A stretch of DNA of 64,000 nt from Oryzicola mucosus (GTDB lineage Bacteria > Pseudomonadota > Alphaproteobacteria > Rhizobiales > Rhizobiaceae). Under the pieces are notes generated by a model. That model was given only the letters and a program-made list of their open reading frames with translations. It made no database searches and was not told the origin of the DNA. This document shows, one piece after another, positions 37,589 through 46,078 of the stretch (positions within the stretch are counted from its first letter, which is position 1; each line of letters begins with the position of its first letter). The stretch lies in the NCBI RefSeq assembly GCF_014534685.1, contig NZ_JACVVX010000001.1:1070501-1134500 (forward strand), read 5' to 3'. The position numbers and the translations under genes were made by a program.

Positions 37589-38674
37589 ATGTCGGGTGCG
37601 AAGATGGACGGCAGCCTTAATAAAATCGGCCCGAAGACCAATCCCAGGATCAGCGATGTCGCGCGCGTGGCTGGTGTGTCGACCGCGACCGTCAGCCGGG
37701 TCCTGTCGAATCCCAGCATGGTTTCGGCGAAGACGCGAGACCATGTGCTCGCCGCGGTCACGGAAACCGGCTACCGCATCAATCTTGCCGCGCGCAATCT
37801 GCGCCGGAGGCAGAGCGGCGGCATTGTCGTTCTGGTGCCGCATCTGTCCAATCCGTTCTTTTCGCAAATCCTTTCGGGCATTGCGCGGGTGGCGTCCGAG
37901 GCGGGGCTCAACGTTTTGGTGGCGGACACCCGCGAGCCGGAGGGCGCCGACCGGCAGATCGCTGACTATCTGTTCAACAATCGAGCCGATGGGCTGATCG
38001 TGCTCGACGGCAATTTGCCGGAAAGCATGTTCCAGCCTCCCCATAACGACAGAGACATGCCGCCGGTGATTTTTGCCTGCGAATGGGTGGAGGGTCACGA
38101 CGAGCCTGCGGTGACGATCGACAACCGTCATGGGGCCGCGCTTGCGGTCGAGCATTTGATCGCCCTGGGGCATCGCCGCATTGGCCATATCATGGGGCCG
38201 CGCGACAACATCCTGACGCGCCAGCGCGCCGATGGCGTGCGCGATGCGCTTTCTGCCGCGGGACTGGAGGCGGACCAGCGCTGGTTCCTGGACGGCGATT
38301 TCACGCTCGCCTCCGGCATCGCCGCAGCGCCGCACTGGCTTGCGCTGGATGAGCGGCCGACCGCCGTCTTCTGTTCGAGCGATGCGATGGCTTGCGGGTT
38401 CATGTCGGAACTGAACCGGCATGGGGTGCAGGTGCCGGGCGACGTTTCGGTGGTCGGCTTCGACGACATCGAAATCGCCGCGCATTTCATCCCGGCGCTG
38501 ACGACGATCCGCCAGCCGCGCGGGGCCATTGGCGAGGTTGCCGCCGGGATGCTGCTCGACCTGATGCGTGGACCGGACAAGGACGGCAAGCCGGCCGAAG
38601 GCGGAAGCCGCACCCTGCCGATAGAGTTGATCGTGCGCAACAGCACGGCTGCGCCCAATCCCTCCCGAACCTGA
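37589..38674 (+). CDS. LacI-family transcriptional regulator (sugar operon)
   Basis: 361 residues. HTH at about 20-65: ISDVARVAGVSTATVSRVLSNP, with hinge-helix LAARNLRRRQ. The effector domain shows VLVPHLSNPFFSQILSGI, HLIALGHRRIGHIMGP, SSDAMACGFMSEL and GDVSVVGFDDIEIA. Divergent from the Gfo/Idh sugar operon with a CG-centred palindrome between them; probably its repressor. Start could be the second ATG (37604). Confidence 0.88.
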   Translation: MSGAKMDGSLNKIGPKTNPRISDVARVAGVSTATVSRVLSNPSMVSAKTRDHVLAAVTETGYRINLAARNLRRRQSGGIVVLVPHLSNPFFSQILSGIARVASEAGLNVLVADTREPEGADRQIADYLFNNRADGLIVLDGNLPESMFQPPHNDRDMPPVIFACEWVEGHDEPAVTIDNRHGAALAVEHLIALGHRRIGHIMGPRDNILTRQRADGVRDALSAAGLEADQRWFLDGDFTLASGIAAAPHWLALDERPTAVFCSSDAMACGFMSELNRHGVQVPGDVSVVGFDDIEIAAHFIPALTTIRQPRGAIGEVAAGMLLDLMRGPDKDGKPAEGGSRTLPIELIVRNSTAAPNPSRT

Positions 38675-38719
38675 CCTGTTTTTCACGCTGCGCACGGCCC
38701 CTCCCAAAGCATCCACGAT

Positions 38720-38755
38720 GGAGCCGGAAAGACGGGCTATCGCCTCTCCGGCTCC
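38720..38755. terminator. Hairpin between lacI-type gene and xylA (convergent)
   Basis: GGAGCCGGA and TCCGGCTCC arms form a 9-bp stem with an 18-nt loop that can pair in part. It lies in the 86-bp gap between two converging genes. No T-run in either direction, so termination is inferred from place only. Confidence 0.45.
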
Positions 38756-38760
38756 TGTTC

Positions 38761-40071
38761 TTAGACGTAGCGGTTGACGACGTTCTCGAGATATTCCTGC
38801 TTGCCGGACTTCGGCTGCGGCTCGATGTTTTCGGCCGTCACGCGCGCGGCAACCTCTTCCAGCGTCCGCTTGCCGTCCAGGATCGCCTTGGCTTCCGCCG
38901 ATTGCCAGCCGGCATAGCGGGCCTCCAGCGGGCCGGACAGGGCCTTGTCCTCGATCATGCGTGCCGCAGCCTTCAGGCCACGTGCGCAGGCGTCCATGCC
39001 GCCGATATGGCCGATCAGCAGATCCTCGGGGTCGAGCGACTGGCGGCGCAGCTTGGCGTCGAAATTGGTGCCGCCGGTGGTGAAGCCGCCAGCGCGCAGC
39101 ACTTCGTAATAGGCGAGCGTCATTTCCGGTACGTTGTTGGGAAACTGGTCGGTGTCCCAGCCCGACTGGTAGTCGTTGCGGTTCATGTCGATGGAACCAA
39201 AGATGCCCAGCGCGCTGGCGAGCGCCAGCTCATGCTCGAACGAGTGGCCGGCGAGGATGGCGTGACCCTGCTCGATATTGACCTTGACCTCGTTTTCGAG
39301 CCCGAAATCCTTGAGGAAACCATAAACGGTGGCGACGTCGTAATCGTACTGGTGCTTGGTCGGCTCCTGCGGCTTCGGCTCGATGAGGATGGTGCCCTTG
39401 AAGCCGATCTTCTTGGCGTAGTCGACGGTCATCGACAGGAAGCGGCCAGCCTGCTGGCGTTCGCGCTTCATGTCGGTGTTGAGCAGCGTCTCGTAGCCTT
39501 CGCGACCGCCCCACAGAACATAGTTCTCGCCGCCAAGCTGTTTGGTGACGTCGATGCAGTGCTTCACTGTGGCAGCGGCATAGGCGAAGACGTCCGGATC
39601 GGGATTGGTCGCCGCACCCGCCATGTAGCGGCGGTTGGAGAAAAGATTGGCCGTACCCCAGAGCAGCTTGACGCCGGTCTCCTTCATCTTGCCTTCGAAA
39701 TATTCGGCGATGACGTCCAGGCGCTGCGCGCTCTCGGCGAAGGTCTTGCCCTCAGGACGGACATCCGCATCGTGGAAGCAGAAATACGGGACGCCGAGCA
39801 GCGAAAACAGATCGAAGGCCACATCGGCCTTGACGCGGGCGTCATCCATGCTGTCGCCGAACCAGGGGCGGTCGAAGGTCTGGCCGCCGAACGGATCGCC
39901 GCCCGGCCAGGCGAAGGTGTGCCAGTAAGCGACGGCAAAGCGCAGATGCTCTTCCATCGTCTTGCCCAGAACGACCTCATCGGCCTTGTAGTGGCGGTAG
40001 GCAAGGGGGTTGACCGAATTCGGCCCCTCATAGGTGACCGGTTTGATATCGCCGAAGAAACCTGTGCTCAT
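38761..40071 (-). CDS. xylA: Xylose isomerase
   Basis: 436 residues. Converts D-xylose to D-xylulose. [15 protein letters not shown] and [11 protein letters not shown] (catalytic His-Asp pair), [35 protein letters not shown] (metal ligands) and [18 protein letters not shown] mark the family. No xylB kinase gene adjoins it here. It lies downstream of and on the same strand as a LacI-type regulator, with a shared sequence motif in the two promoters. Confidence 0.96.
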   Translation of the reverse strand: MSTGFFGDIKPVTYEGPNSVNPLAYRHYKADEVVLGKTMEEHLRFAVAYWHTFAWPGGDPFGGQTFDRPWFGDSMDDARVKADVAFDLFSLLGVPYFCFHDADVRPEGKTFAESAQRLDVIAEYFEGKMKETGVKLLWGTANLFSNRRYMAGAATNPDPDVFAYAAATVKHCIDVTKQLGGENYVLWGGREGYETLLNTDMKRERQQAGRFLSMTVDYAKKIGFKGTILIEPKPQEPTKHQYDYDVATVYGFLKDFGLENEVKVNIEQGHAILAGHSFEHELALASALGIFGSIDMNRNDYQSGWDTDQFPNNVPEMTLAYYEVLRAGGFTTGGTNFDAKLRRQSLDPEDLLIGHIGGMDACARGLKAAARMIEDKALSGPLEARYAGWQSAEAKAILDGKRTLEEVAARVTAENIEPQPKSGKQEYLENVVNRYV

Positions 40072-40136
40072 TTTGAAACGTCCAATGCTTGAAATGCCAG
40101 GGAGGGGATGGAAACGGACGGCGCTGCGTATAATTT

Positions 40137-40156
40137 TGAGCTACGTACGTCAATTG
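40137..40156. promoter_or_regulatory. Probable xylA operator
   Basis: TGAGCTACGTACGTCAATTG, with a palindromic ACGTACGT core, lies about 65 bp upstream of xylA. A close copy (TGAGGTACGTAAATCGA) stands before the neighbouring lacI-type gene at 41244, which suggests one regulator binds both. Confidence 0.6.
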
Positions 40157-40180
40157 TTCGTATGGGTTTGAGGGATGTCG

Positions 40181-41206
40181 TCACGGCAGATTGTCCCTCA
40201 GGTAGATTTCAATGCGGATGCTCTCCTGCCCATCGATCACCGCAGTGCCATCTATGCGGGCTTGAAGGATGCGGACGGCGCTGCGCACCTCATGTCCGGC
40301 GTCCTGGTTGATCACTGCGTCGAACAGGCCGTCCCGCAGGGCACGGCGGGAGTGATCTGACAGTTCATGTGCGATCACCGTCAATTCGGCATAGGCGCGA
40401 TCGGCGGAAAGCGCGTCGATCAGGCCGCGATTGCCGGCACCCATATTGTAGAGGCCAACGATCTCGGGCTCGCGGGACAAACAGGCGGCAACGGCTTCCC
40501 GCGCGGTAGCGGCATCGTCGCGGCCTTCCACGACGGGCAGGCAGGTAAGATTGGGAAACTCCGCCGTGATGACCTGCTCGAATCCCATGCGGCGTTCGAC
40601 ATGGTCGCGCACAAGCATCGACCCGGCGACCAGCGCGAGCTTTCCTGGCCGGCGGCCGACGAAACGGCCCATCAGCGTTGCCGCGGTGCGGCCGGCTGCG
40701 ACATTGTTGACGCCCACGTAATCGCCGCGCTTGAACGCGGGGGCATCGGAGACCAGCGTAACGACATGAACATTCTCGCGATGCAGGCGCGCCAGTGCCT
40801 CGCGAACCATAGGGGATTCGGTTGCCACCACGGCCACGCCGGAGATCGTTTTGCTGTCGATGCTTTCCAAGGCGCGCGCCAAAGCGGCGCCGTCGAAGGC
40901 AGGAACTTTGAGCACGGTAATGTCGGTGCGGTTGAGCGCGGAGCGCAGTTTCACCTGCTCCAACTCGTTCTCCAATCGTCGCATGAAGCTGTTGGAGCCG
41001 TCGGGGATGATGAAGACGAGGCGGTAGATGCGCTGCTTGGCCAGGTTTGCCGCCGAGATGTCGCGGACATAGCCAAGGCGAGAAATGGCAGCCTCCACCT
41101 TGGCAACAGTCGTGCTCCGCACGCCGGCGCGGCGGTTCAGCACGCGATCGACCGTGGCAAGGCTGACGCCTGCCGCCTCGGCGACATCATGGACGGTTGG
41201 ACGCAA
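40181..41206 (-). CDS. LacI-family transcriptional regulator next to xylA
   Basis: 341 residues. HTH VHDVAEAAGVSLATVDRVLNRR at the very N-terminus and hinge ISAANLAKQ. Effector part: VFIIPDGSNSFMRRLENEL, VGVNNVAAGRTAATLMGRF and VINQDAGHEVRSAVRIL; this is the RbsB-like LacI subgroup found with xylose and other pentose genes. The start is a TTG: GAGGAG lies 6 nt before it and no ATG fits. Probable regulator of xylA and of itself through the shared motif. Confidence 0.85.
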   Translation of the reverse strand: MRPTVHDVAEAAGVSLATVDRVLNRRAGVRSTTVAKVEAAISRLGYVRDISAANLAKQRIYRLVFIIPDGSNSFMRRLENELEQVKLRSALNRTDITVLKVPAFDGAALARALESIDSKTISGVAVVATESPMVREALARLHRENVHVVTLVSDAPAFKRGDYVGVNNVAAGRTAATLMGRFVGRRPGKLALVAGSMLVRDHVERRMGFEQVITAEFPNLTCLPVVEGRDDAATAREAVAACLSREPEIVGLYNMGAGNRGLIDALSADRAYAELTVIAHELSDHSRRALRDGLFDAVINQDAGHEVRSAVRILQARIDGTAVIDGQESIRIEIYLRDNLP

Positions 41207-41243
41207 ATGAAACTCCTCTTGCCGGCAGGATTACCGTAAATTC

Positions 41244-41260
41244 TGAGGTACGTAAATCGA
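41244..41260. promoter_or_regulatory. Probable autoregulatory operator of the xylA-linked LacI gene
   Basis: TGAGGTACGTAAATCGA shares TGAG-TACGTA--TC with the sequence before xylA (40137). It is about 38 bp upstream of the TTG start, where a repressor would block transcription. Confidence 0.55.
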
Positions 41261-41386
41261 AAATTGCGGAGGTTTCTTGGGCGGTTCAGGCAAAGCAGAT
41301 CGAGAGATGCGAAAGGATAGAAGTTTGCGCATCCCGGCCTCCACAGAAAATCGTTCTGGAAAAGCCGCTGAATAAGCAATCGACAA

Positions 41387-41407
41387 AGTCTACTGCTTTT
41401 ATAGACT
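41387..41407. promoter_or_regulatory. Inverted repeat before the flavin monooxygenase gene
   Basis: AGTCTA and TAGACT arms separated by 9 nt (ending CTTTTA) lie 160 bp upstream of the gene. It could be an operator for an unknown dimeric regulator; arms this short also occur by chance. Confidence 0.3.
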
Positions 41408-41566
41408 GATCGCAGTAAGCCGCTCGATTGCGGCAAGGCGGGAGGAGAACCGTACAGCCATGTCGGGATCGGCGTCGACCTCCAGCGAAGTCGCCCCCAG
41501 CCCGGCTCCCCAGCTCTTATCAACAGCATGTCCCGTTCAGTGCGAACCAGCGAAGGAGAGAATGCG

Positions 41567-42499
41567 ATGCCCGTCGAGTTCACTTTCGTACCGCAAGGCC
41601 AAGAGGCAGAGACCGCATCGTCGGCGTCGGGAGCTTTCTTTTTCGATCCCGCCGCGGCGCGGATCACGCTATCCCGTGCGGCAGCAGCCGGGTTTCATCA
41701 GGTCCTTATCGATGACAGGGTCGGGGTCCTGGGCAATATCGACCTCGCAGGCACAGTCTGCCGGTTAGCCCATCCGTTAGGCGTCGTGCTGACGCACTGG
41801 GCGGGCGCGCTGTCGCCTGTCGTCGCGGCAAACACCCTGGCTGAACTCGCTGCCAAGCTGGGTGGCAACCTGTCGCTCCGCATCCTTGGCGATGGAGGCG
41901 AGGAGGGCGAGGCCGATGAGGCGGCTCCACTTCGGCATGCCGCCGCATGGCAGCGGACCGACGAATATCTGACCCTTCTCAGGCAGCTCTGGTCGAATGC
42001 CTCGCCGATCGACCATGAGGGGCGGTTTTACAGCGTCCAAGGCGGTGCGCTGGACAAGCGCATCGCGCAGCCTCTCGATATGCCTATCTGGATGAGCGGC
42101 TTGTCGGGGACGGCGCTGCATGTCGCGGGTCGCCATGCCGACATGTTCGAACTCTCGGTCGGCTCGATCACCGACTCCAAGCTTCTGATCGAGCGGGTTC
42201 GCGAGGCCGGGGCGCGTCATGGCCGGGCCGGCAAGATAGGCTTTGCGCTGCGCATCCACGTCTCGGACCGAAAGCTTGTGGCTGAGCAGGGTTCTCAGGC
42301 AGCGGCGGGTCGTTCGGCGCTTTCGCTTCTGCCTTATATCGACGCGGGAGTATCGGAATTCATGGTTTCCGGCCTTTCCGGAGAGGCGTCGTTTGAAAGA
42401 TTCAGCCAATGGATCGCACCGCTTCAACGTTCTTGGCGCCCCGAAAGGCCGGCAAAAACGAGCACGACGCTGCTTTCCGCAGTTCGGCTGCGGCTTTAA
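41567..42499 (+). CDS. Luciferase-like flavin-dependent monooxygenase (SsuD-like)
   Basis: 310 residues from MPVEFTFVPQGQEA, with GGAG 9-12 nt before it. It keeps parts of the LLM barrel: RITLSRAAAAGFHQVLIDD, GVVLTHWAGALSPVVAAN, RTDEYLTLLRQLWSNASPIDHEGRFY (split here) and MPIWMSGLSGTALHVAGRHAD. The last two are the best SsuD/alkanesulfonate-monooxygenase marks. The region between about 100 and 140 is short, so it may be a divergent or partly degenerate member. Likely uses FMNH2 and oxygen on a small organosulfur or ether substrate; no transporter or reductase gene adjoins it. Confidence 0.72.
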   Translation: MPVEFTFVPQGQEAETASSASGAFFFDPAAARITLSRAAAAGFHQVLIDDRVGVLGNIDLAGTVCRLAHPLGVVLTHWAGALSPVVAANTLAELAAKLGGNLSLRILGDGGEEGEADEAAPLRHAAAWQRTDEYLTLLRQLWSNASPIDHEGRFYSVQGGALDKRIAQPLDMPIWMSGLSGTALHVAGRHADMFELSVGSITDSKLLIERVREAGARHGRAGKIGFALRIHVSDRKLVAEQGSQAAAGRSALSLLPYIDAGVSEFMVSGLSGEASFERFSQWIAPLQRSWRPERPAKTSTTLLSAVRLRL

Positions 42500-42643
42500 A
42501 AGCGGTTCAGAGCATGCAAGCAACGGACGGCGCGCCAAAATCTTGCCGCGCTCCACTTGGCAGTTGATCACCGTCAAGTGTCGCTTTACCAGTTTGCCCT
42601 ATTCTTCCAATCCTGCTCTCTGACTTGAAGGCCCTTCACGTCG

Positions 42644-44200
42644 ATGCAGGATCTTATCTCGATGGTTTTCACCCCACGAGAGGATGCATTGGGATGGCGG
42701 ATGATCGACCCTGACGAAGCAAAAACCTTCGACCTTGCTCCGATAGCGATGTGGATCGAGGATTTCAGCGGGGTCCGGATCATCTTCGACCGCTGGAAGT
42801 CCGAAGGCGTGACGGACATCCGCAGCTATCTCAACCAGGACAAATCCCGTGTCGAAGCCTGCTCGCGCCAGATCAAGGTGCTCAAGGTCAATCGCCGAAC
42901 ACTCGATCTCTTCGAAGCGCACGACTTCGACCATCTTGTAGAGAATCTCGACCTGGTGTTCCGCGACGACATGCTGGAAAGCCATATCAACGAACTGTCG
43001 CAGCTTTGGGAAGGCAAGACCGAGTTTTCGTCAAACGCGGTCAACTATACGCTTTCCGGACGCAGGCTGGATATCCAGCTTAGGGGCTCGGTGCTGCCTG
43101 GCTATGAAGAGACGCTGGGCAAACTGCTGCTGACCACCGAAGACGTGACCGAGAAGGAAATGGCTCGGCGCAACGAAGAAGAAAGCCGCCTTTACGCGGA
43201 AGGCATCTTCGAGCATTCGCCGGTGTCGCTCTGGGTCGAGGACTTTTCTCGCGTCAAGGCTTTGCTTGACGATATTCGGGGCAGGGGCATTGTCGATTTC
43301 CGCGTTTTCACCGACGTTCATCCTGAATTCGTCACGCAGTGCATGAGCGAAATTCGTGTCATCGACGTCAACAAGGCGACGCTGAATCTGTTCTGCGCGC
43401 CCGACAAGCATACCTTGCTGCAGAGGCTGGGGGATGTTTTCCGCGACAGCATGGAACAGCATTTCCGCGAGCAGTTGATCGAGCTTTGGGACGGCAATCT
43501 CTTCCATCACCGCGAAGTGGTGAATTATGCGCTCGATGGTACAGAGCGGTTCGTACTCCTGCAATTCTCCGTCCTGCCGGGGCATGAGAGCGATTGGTCG
43601 CTGGTGCAGGTGGCGCTGACCGACATCACCGCGCGCAAGAAGGCGGAAGCCTATCTGGAGTATCTCGGCAAGCACGACGTGCTGACGAAACTGCATAATC
43701 GCGCTTTCTATATGGACGAGTTGAACCGCTTGCAGCGAAAGTCGTTGCGGCCTGTCTCCGTCCTGATCATGGACCTGAACGGGCTGAAGGAGATAAACGA
43801 TCATCTAGGCCATGACGCTGGAGACAAACTGCTGCAGCGTTTCGGCGAAGTGCTCACCGAGGCGGTCGCCGTGCCCAATCATGCCGCGCGCATCGGCGGC
43901 GACGAGTTCGCTCTGCTCATGCCGGGGGCCGACGAGGCCGCCGCCATCGCGATGGTGGCAACCGTGGAAAAGCTGCTGCACATCAACAACCAATATTATT
44001 CGGCCGTGACCTTGAGTGTGTCTCTTGGCTGGGCAACCAGCACCGAGGGGGAAACGATGGAAGCGTTGGTCAAGCGTGCCGACGTTGGGCTTTATAAGCA
44101 AAAGCGCGCCTATTATGCGGCAAAAGCGGCCGGTTCTCAGGCTACTGCAACTTCAGGCCGGATGTTTGATCGCCTCGACGGGCATGTCGTCATTCGCTGA
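42644..44200 (+). CDS. Soluble diguanylate cyclase with two tandem PAS-like modules
   Basis: 518 residues, no membrane helix. Two similar about 130-residue modules (roughly 25-170 and 180-330): APIAMWIEDFSGVRIIFDRW with LKVNRRTLDLF and SVLPGYE, then SPVSLWVEDFSRVKALLDDI with DVNKATLNLF and SVLPGHE. Then a GGDEF domain: HDVLTKLHNRAFYMDEL, LIMDLNGLKEINDHLGHDAGD, active loop ARIGGDEFALLMPG. No RxxD inhibitory site at the usual place. It makes c-di-GMP in response to a cytoplasmic signal. Its last 48 bp overlap the end of the convergent rrf2-type gene. Confidence 0.88.
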   Translation: MQDLISMVFTPREDALGWRMIDPDEAKTFDLAPIAMWIEDFSGVRIIFDRWKSEGVTDIRSYLNQDKSRVEACSRQIKVLKVNRRTLDLFEAHDFDHLVENLDLVFRDDMLESHINELSQLWEGKTEFSSNAVNYTLSGRRLDIQLRGSVLPGYEETLGKLLLTTEDVTEKEMARRNEEESRLYAEGIFEHSPVSLWVEDFSRVKALLDDIRGRGIVDFRVFTDVHPEFVTQCMSEIRVIDVNKATLNLFCAPDKHTLLQRLGDVFRDSMEQHFREQLIELWDGNLFHHREVVNYALDGTERFVLLQFSVLPGHESDWSLVQVALTDITARKKAEAYLEYLGKHDVLTKLHNRAFYMDELNRLQRKSLRPVSVLIMDLNGLKEINDHLGHDAGDKLLQRFGEVLTEAVAVPNHAARIGGDEFALLMPGADEAAAIAMVATVEKLLHINNQYYSAVTLSVSLGWATSTEGETMEALVKRADVGLYKQKRAYYAAKAAGSQATATSGRMFDRLDGHVVIR

Positions 44201-44605
44201 ATCGCGCATCTCGGCCAGATTGCGGTTGTCGAGAACCTCGGCGATTGCCTGCCTCACCTCAAGCATCATGTGGCGCACCTGGCAGGTCGCTTCGTCGCAA
44301 TCCTCGCAGCGCTGGTAGCGAGTGCGGCTGGCGCAGGGGAACGGCGCGAGGGGGCCGTCGAGGACGCGCACGACATGGCCGACCTTGATCTCGTTGGCGG
44401 GGCGCGCGAGACGGTAGCCGCCATCCTTGCCCTTGCGGCTTTGCACGAAGCCGGCATTGCGGAGTTCGCCCAGGATGGCATCCAGGAATTTCTTCGGGAT
44501 GTTGTTCATCACGGCGATATCGTTGACGAAGGCGAGTTGCCCTACCGGTAGCTGCGAGAGGTGAATAAGCGCCTTGAGGCCGTATTTGCCTTTACGGGTA
44601 AGCAT
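44153..44605 (-). CDS. Rrf2-family transcriptional regulator
   Basis: 150 residues. Winged HTH MLTRKGKYGLKALIHLSQ, NNIPKKFLDAILGELRNAGFVQSRKG (split), GGYRLARP. A cysteine set PCASRTRYQRCEDCDEATC (about 90-108) sits where IscR/NsrR/RirA hold an Fe-S cluster, so it may sense iron-sulfur, NO or redox state. It is divergent from MgtC and overlaps the GGDEF gene tail-to-tail. Targets unknown. Confidence 0.86.
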   Translation of the reverse strand: MLTRKGKYGLKALIHLSQLPVGQLAFVNDIAVMNNIPKKFLDAILGELRNAGFVQSRKGKDGGYRLARPANEIKVGHVVRVLDGPLAPFPCASRTRYQRCEDCDEATCQVRHMMLEVRQAIAEVLDNRNLAEMRDSANDDMPVEAIKHPA

Positions 44606-44886
44606 CTGGGAACGCGATCCTGGCAGGTGGCAACAACGCCGCCCTTATGATGAAGCGCCAAGGGATACTTCATGAACTGGCGCACCAAGCTCATTAGATT
44701 CGAAGTCGAGGATAAACAACCGAAAAAAGCTTGGTTGGAACAGAGTTTTACTATCCGGGGCAGGAGTTAGAGTATGAAACGCCCGGTTGCTGTCTTGGCG
44801 TGGAGTTGATGCGAGCAGTCACGTCTAAGCCGGCAAAATAGATTGCCTGGCATGGAACCGATGTGAACAAGCCTCGTTCACCCGCC

Positions 44887-45396
44887 ATGTCTGAACTCAC
44901 CGAAGCTTTTTCGCACCAATATGTAATCTCCTTGCCGACGATGATCGTCAGGCTTCTCCTTGCCGGTCTGCTTGGCGCCATCATAGGCTTCGAGCGTGAA
45001 TGGCAGTCACGGCCAGCCGGTCTCAAGACTCACACCATGGTGTGCATCGCCTCGGCCACATTCACCTTGTTGTCGCTTGAACTGGTGAACGTTCCCTATT
45101 TCAATGACCAAAACATCCAGATGGACCCGCTGCGTCTGATTGAGGCGATCACCAGCGGTGTAGCGTTTCTGGCCGCCGGCTTCATCATATTCGCCAAGGG
45201 CGAGGTGAAGGGTATCACCACCGGTGCCGGCATGTGGCTTGCGTCGGCAGTTGGGCTCGCGGCTGGACTTGGCATGTGGGAAATCGCCGTTCTGGCAACT
45301 ATCCTGTCCGTCAGTGTGCTCCTTATCATGCGGCTGGTTCAGCCTGCCGTTCAGAATGCCGCCGCGTCTGACGACACCGACGAAACCAAGTCCTGA
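44887..45396 (+). CDS. MgtC/SapB-family membrane protein
   Basis: 169 residues, five membrane helices. RLLLAGLLGAIIGFEREWQSRPAGLKTH is the family signature, followed by GVAFLAAGFIIFAKGEVKGITTGAGMWLAS (each read in parts). MgtC proteins help survival at low Mg2+ and inside host cells by an unsettled mechanism; SapB-type homologues are also common in non-pathogens. A GTG at 44863 is an alternative start. No Mg2+-responsive leader is evident. Confidence 0.85.
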   Translation: MSELTEAFSHQYVISLPTMIVRLLLAGLLGAIIGFEREWQSRPAGLKTHTMVCIASATFTLLSLELVNVPYFNDQNIQMDPLRLIEAITSGVAFLAAGFIIFAKGEVKGITTGAGMWLASAVGLAAGLGMWEIAVLATILSVSVLLIMRLVQPAVQNAAASDDTDETKS

Positions 45397-45400
45397 GCGC

Positions 45401-46078
45401 TCAATCCTCGCCGTCAGCTTCGTCTATTGAGACCAGTGCCATGGCCTTATCAAGCTCAGCCATCATGCGGTCGCGGCTGAGCAGGCCGGCGTCTTCAAGC
45501 CTCTCGAAATCAGGCATATCCCGCAGCGTGTCGAAACCGTATTCGTTGAGGAACTCTTGGGTCGTGACATAGGTGTAGGGAGCGCCAGCGGTGGGACTTC
45601 GCGGGCCTGAGGCTATGAAGCCGCTGGCGCGCAGCGTGCCGATCAGATCCCGGCTGATCTCGCGGCCGAAGAATGTCGATAGCTCCGTACGCGTCAGCGG
45701 CTGGAAATAAGCGATGGTCATCAGCACCAGCGTCTCGAATTGCGACAGATCCATGGTGCGCTCGCGTGCGCCGACTGCTTCGCGGACCGCGCTGCCAAAG
45801 GCCGGCCTGGTGCGGTGCTGCCAGCCGCCAGCGACCGGGACGATGTCATAGGGGCGATCGCGCAGCTCGCTGCGGATGTCGTCGATGATCAAATCGATGC
45901 TGCAGGATCGGCCCACGACTTTTGCCAGGACGTCGCGGGAAACGGGTTGGGATGAGGCGAACAAAACGGCCTCGACGCGGCCCATCCATTCCCGCCACCG
46001 CGCCTGTTGGGGGAGATGATCCAGTTCGCGGTCGAATGGGCCTCCCCGGGCTTCCTGCTGGGATCGAGCGCGTGCCAC
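45401..46078 (-). CDS. ScpB-family protein (SMC-ScpAB-like), orphan paralogue
   Basis: 225 residues. Two winged-helix parts: WMGRVEAVLFASSQPVSRDVLAKVVG and LSQFETLVLMTIAYFQPLTRTELSTFFG, with GAPYTYVTTQEFLNEYGF, the ScpB C-terminal hallmark. ScpB bridges SMC heads in chromosome segregation, but the expected neighbour scpA is absent and the protein has an extended basic N-terminus, so this is probably a paralogue. Start is GTG with AGGA 7 nt before it; start uncertain. Confidence 0.75.
   Translation of the reverse strand: MARARSQQEARGGPFDRELDHLPQQARWREWMGRVEAVLFASSQPVSRDVLAKVVGRSCSIDLIIDDIRSELRDRPYDIVPVAGGWQHRTRPAFGSAVREAVGARERTMDLSQFETLVLMTIAYFQPLTRTELSTFFGREISRDLIGTLRASGFIASGPRSPTAGAPYTYVTTQEFLNEYGFDTLRDMPDFERLEDAGLLSRDRMMAELDKAMALVSIDEADGED

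Larger units (their letters stand above)
41207..41566. other. Intergenic region with two candidate operators
   Basis: It holds the second TACGTA-type site (41244-41260) for the LacI-type gene and an inverted repeat AGTCTA-N9-TAGACT (41387-41407) before the flavin monooxygenase. Small open frames at 41460-41560 have an arginine/serine-rich shadow composition and are not called. Confidence 0.5.

Noticed and set aside
38392-40092. 566-codon plus-strand frame opposite xylA
   Set aside because: Mirror of xylA and of the end of the lacI-type gene; no domain visible.
41460-41560. Possible sulfur-type leader peptide or SAM riboswitch before the flavin monooxygenase
   Set aside because: No cysteine run or SAM-II/SAM-I core can be placed; the small frames are arginine/serine shadows.
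44606-44886. Mg2+-sensing leader before mgtC
   Set aside because: No proline-rich leader peptide or M-box-like structure is evident in this 280-bp gap.
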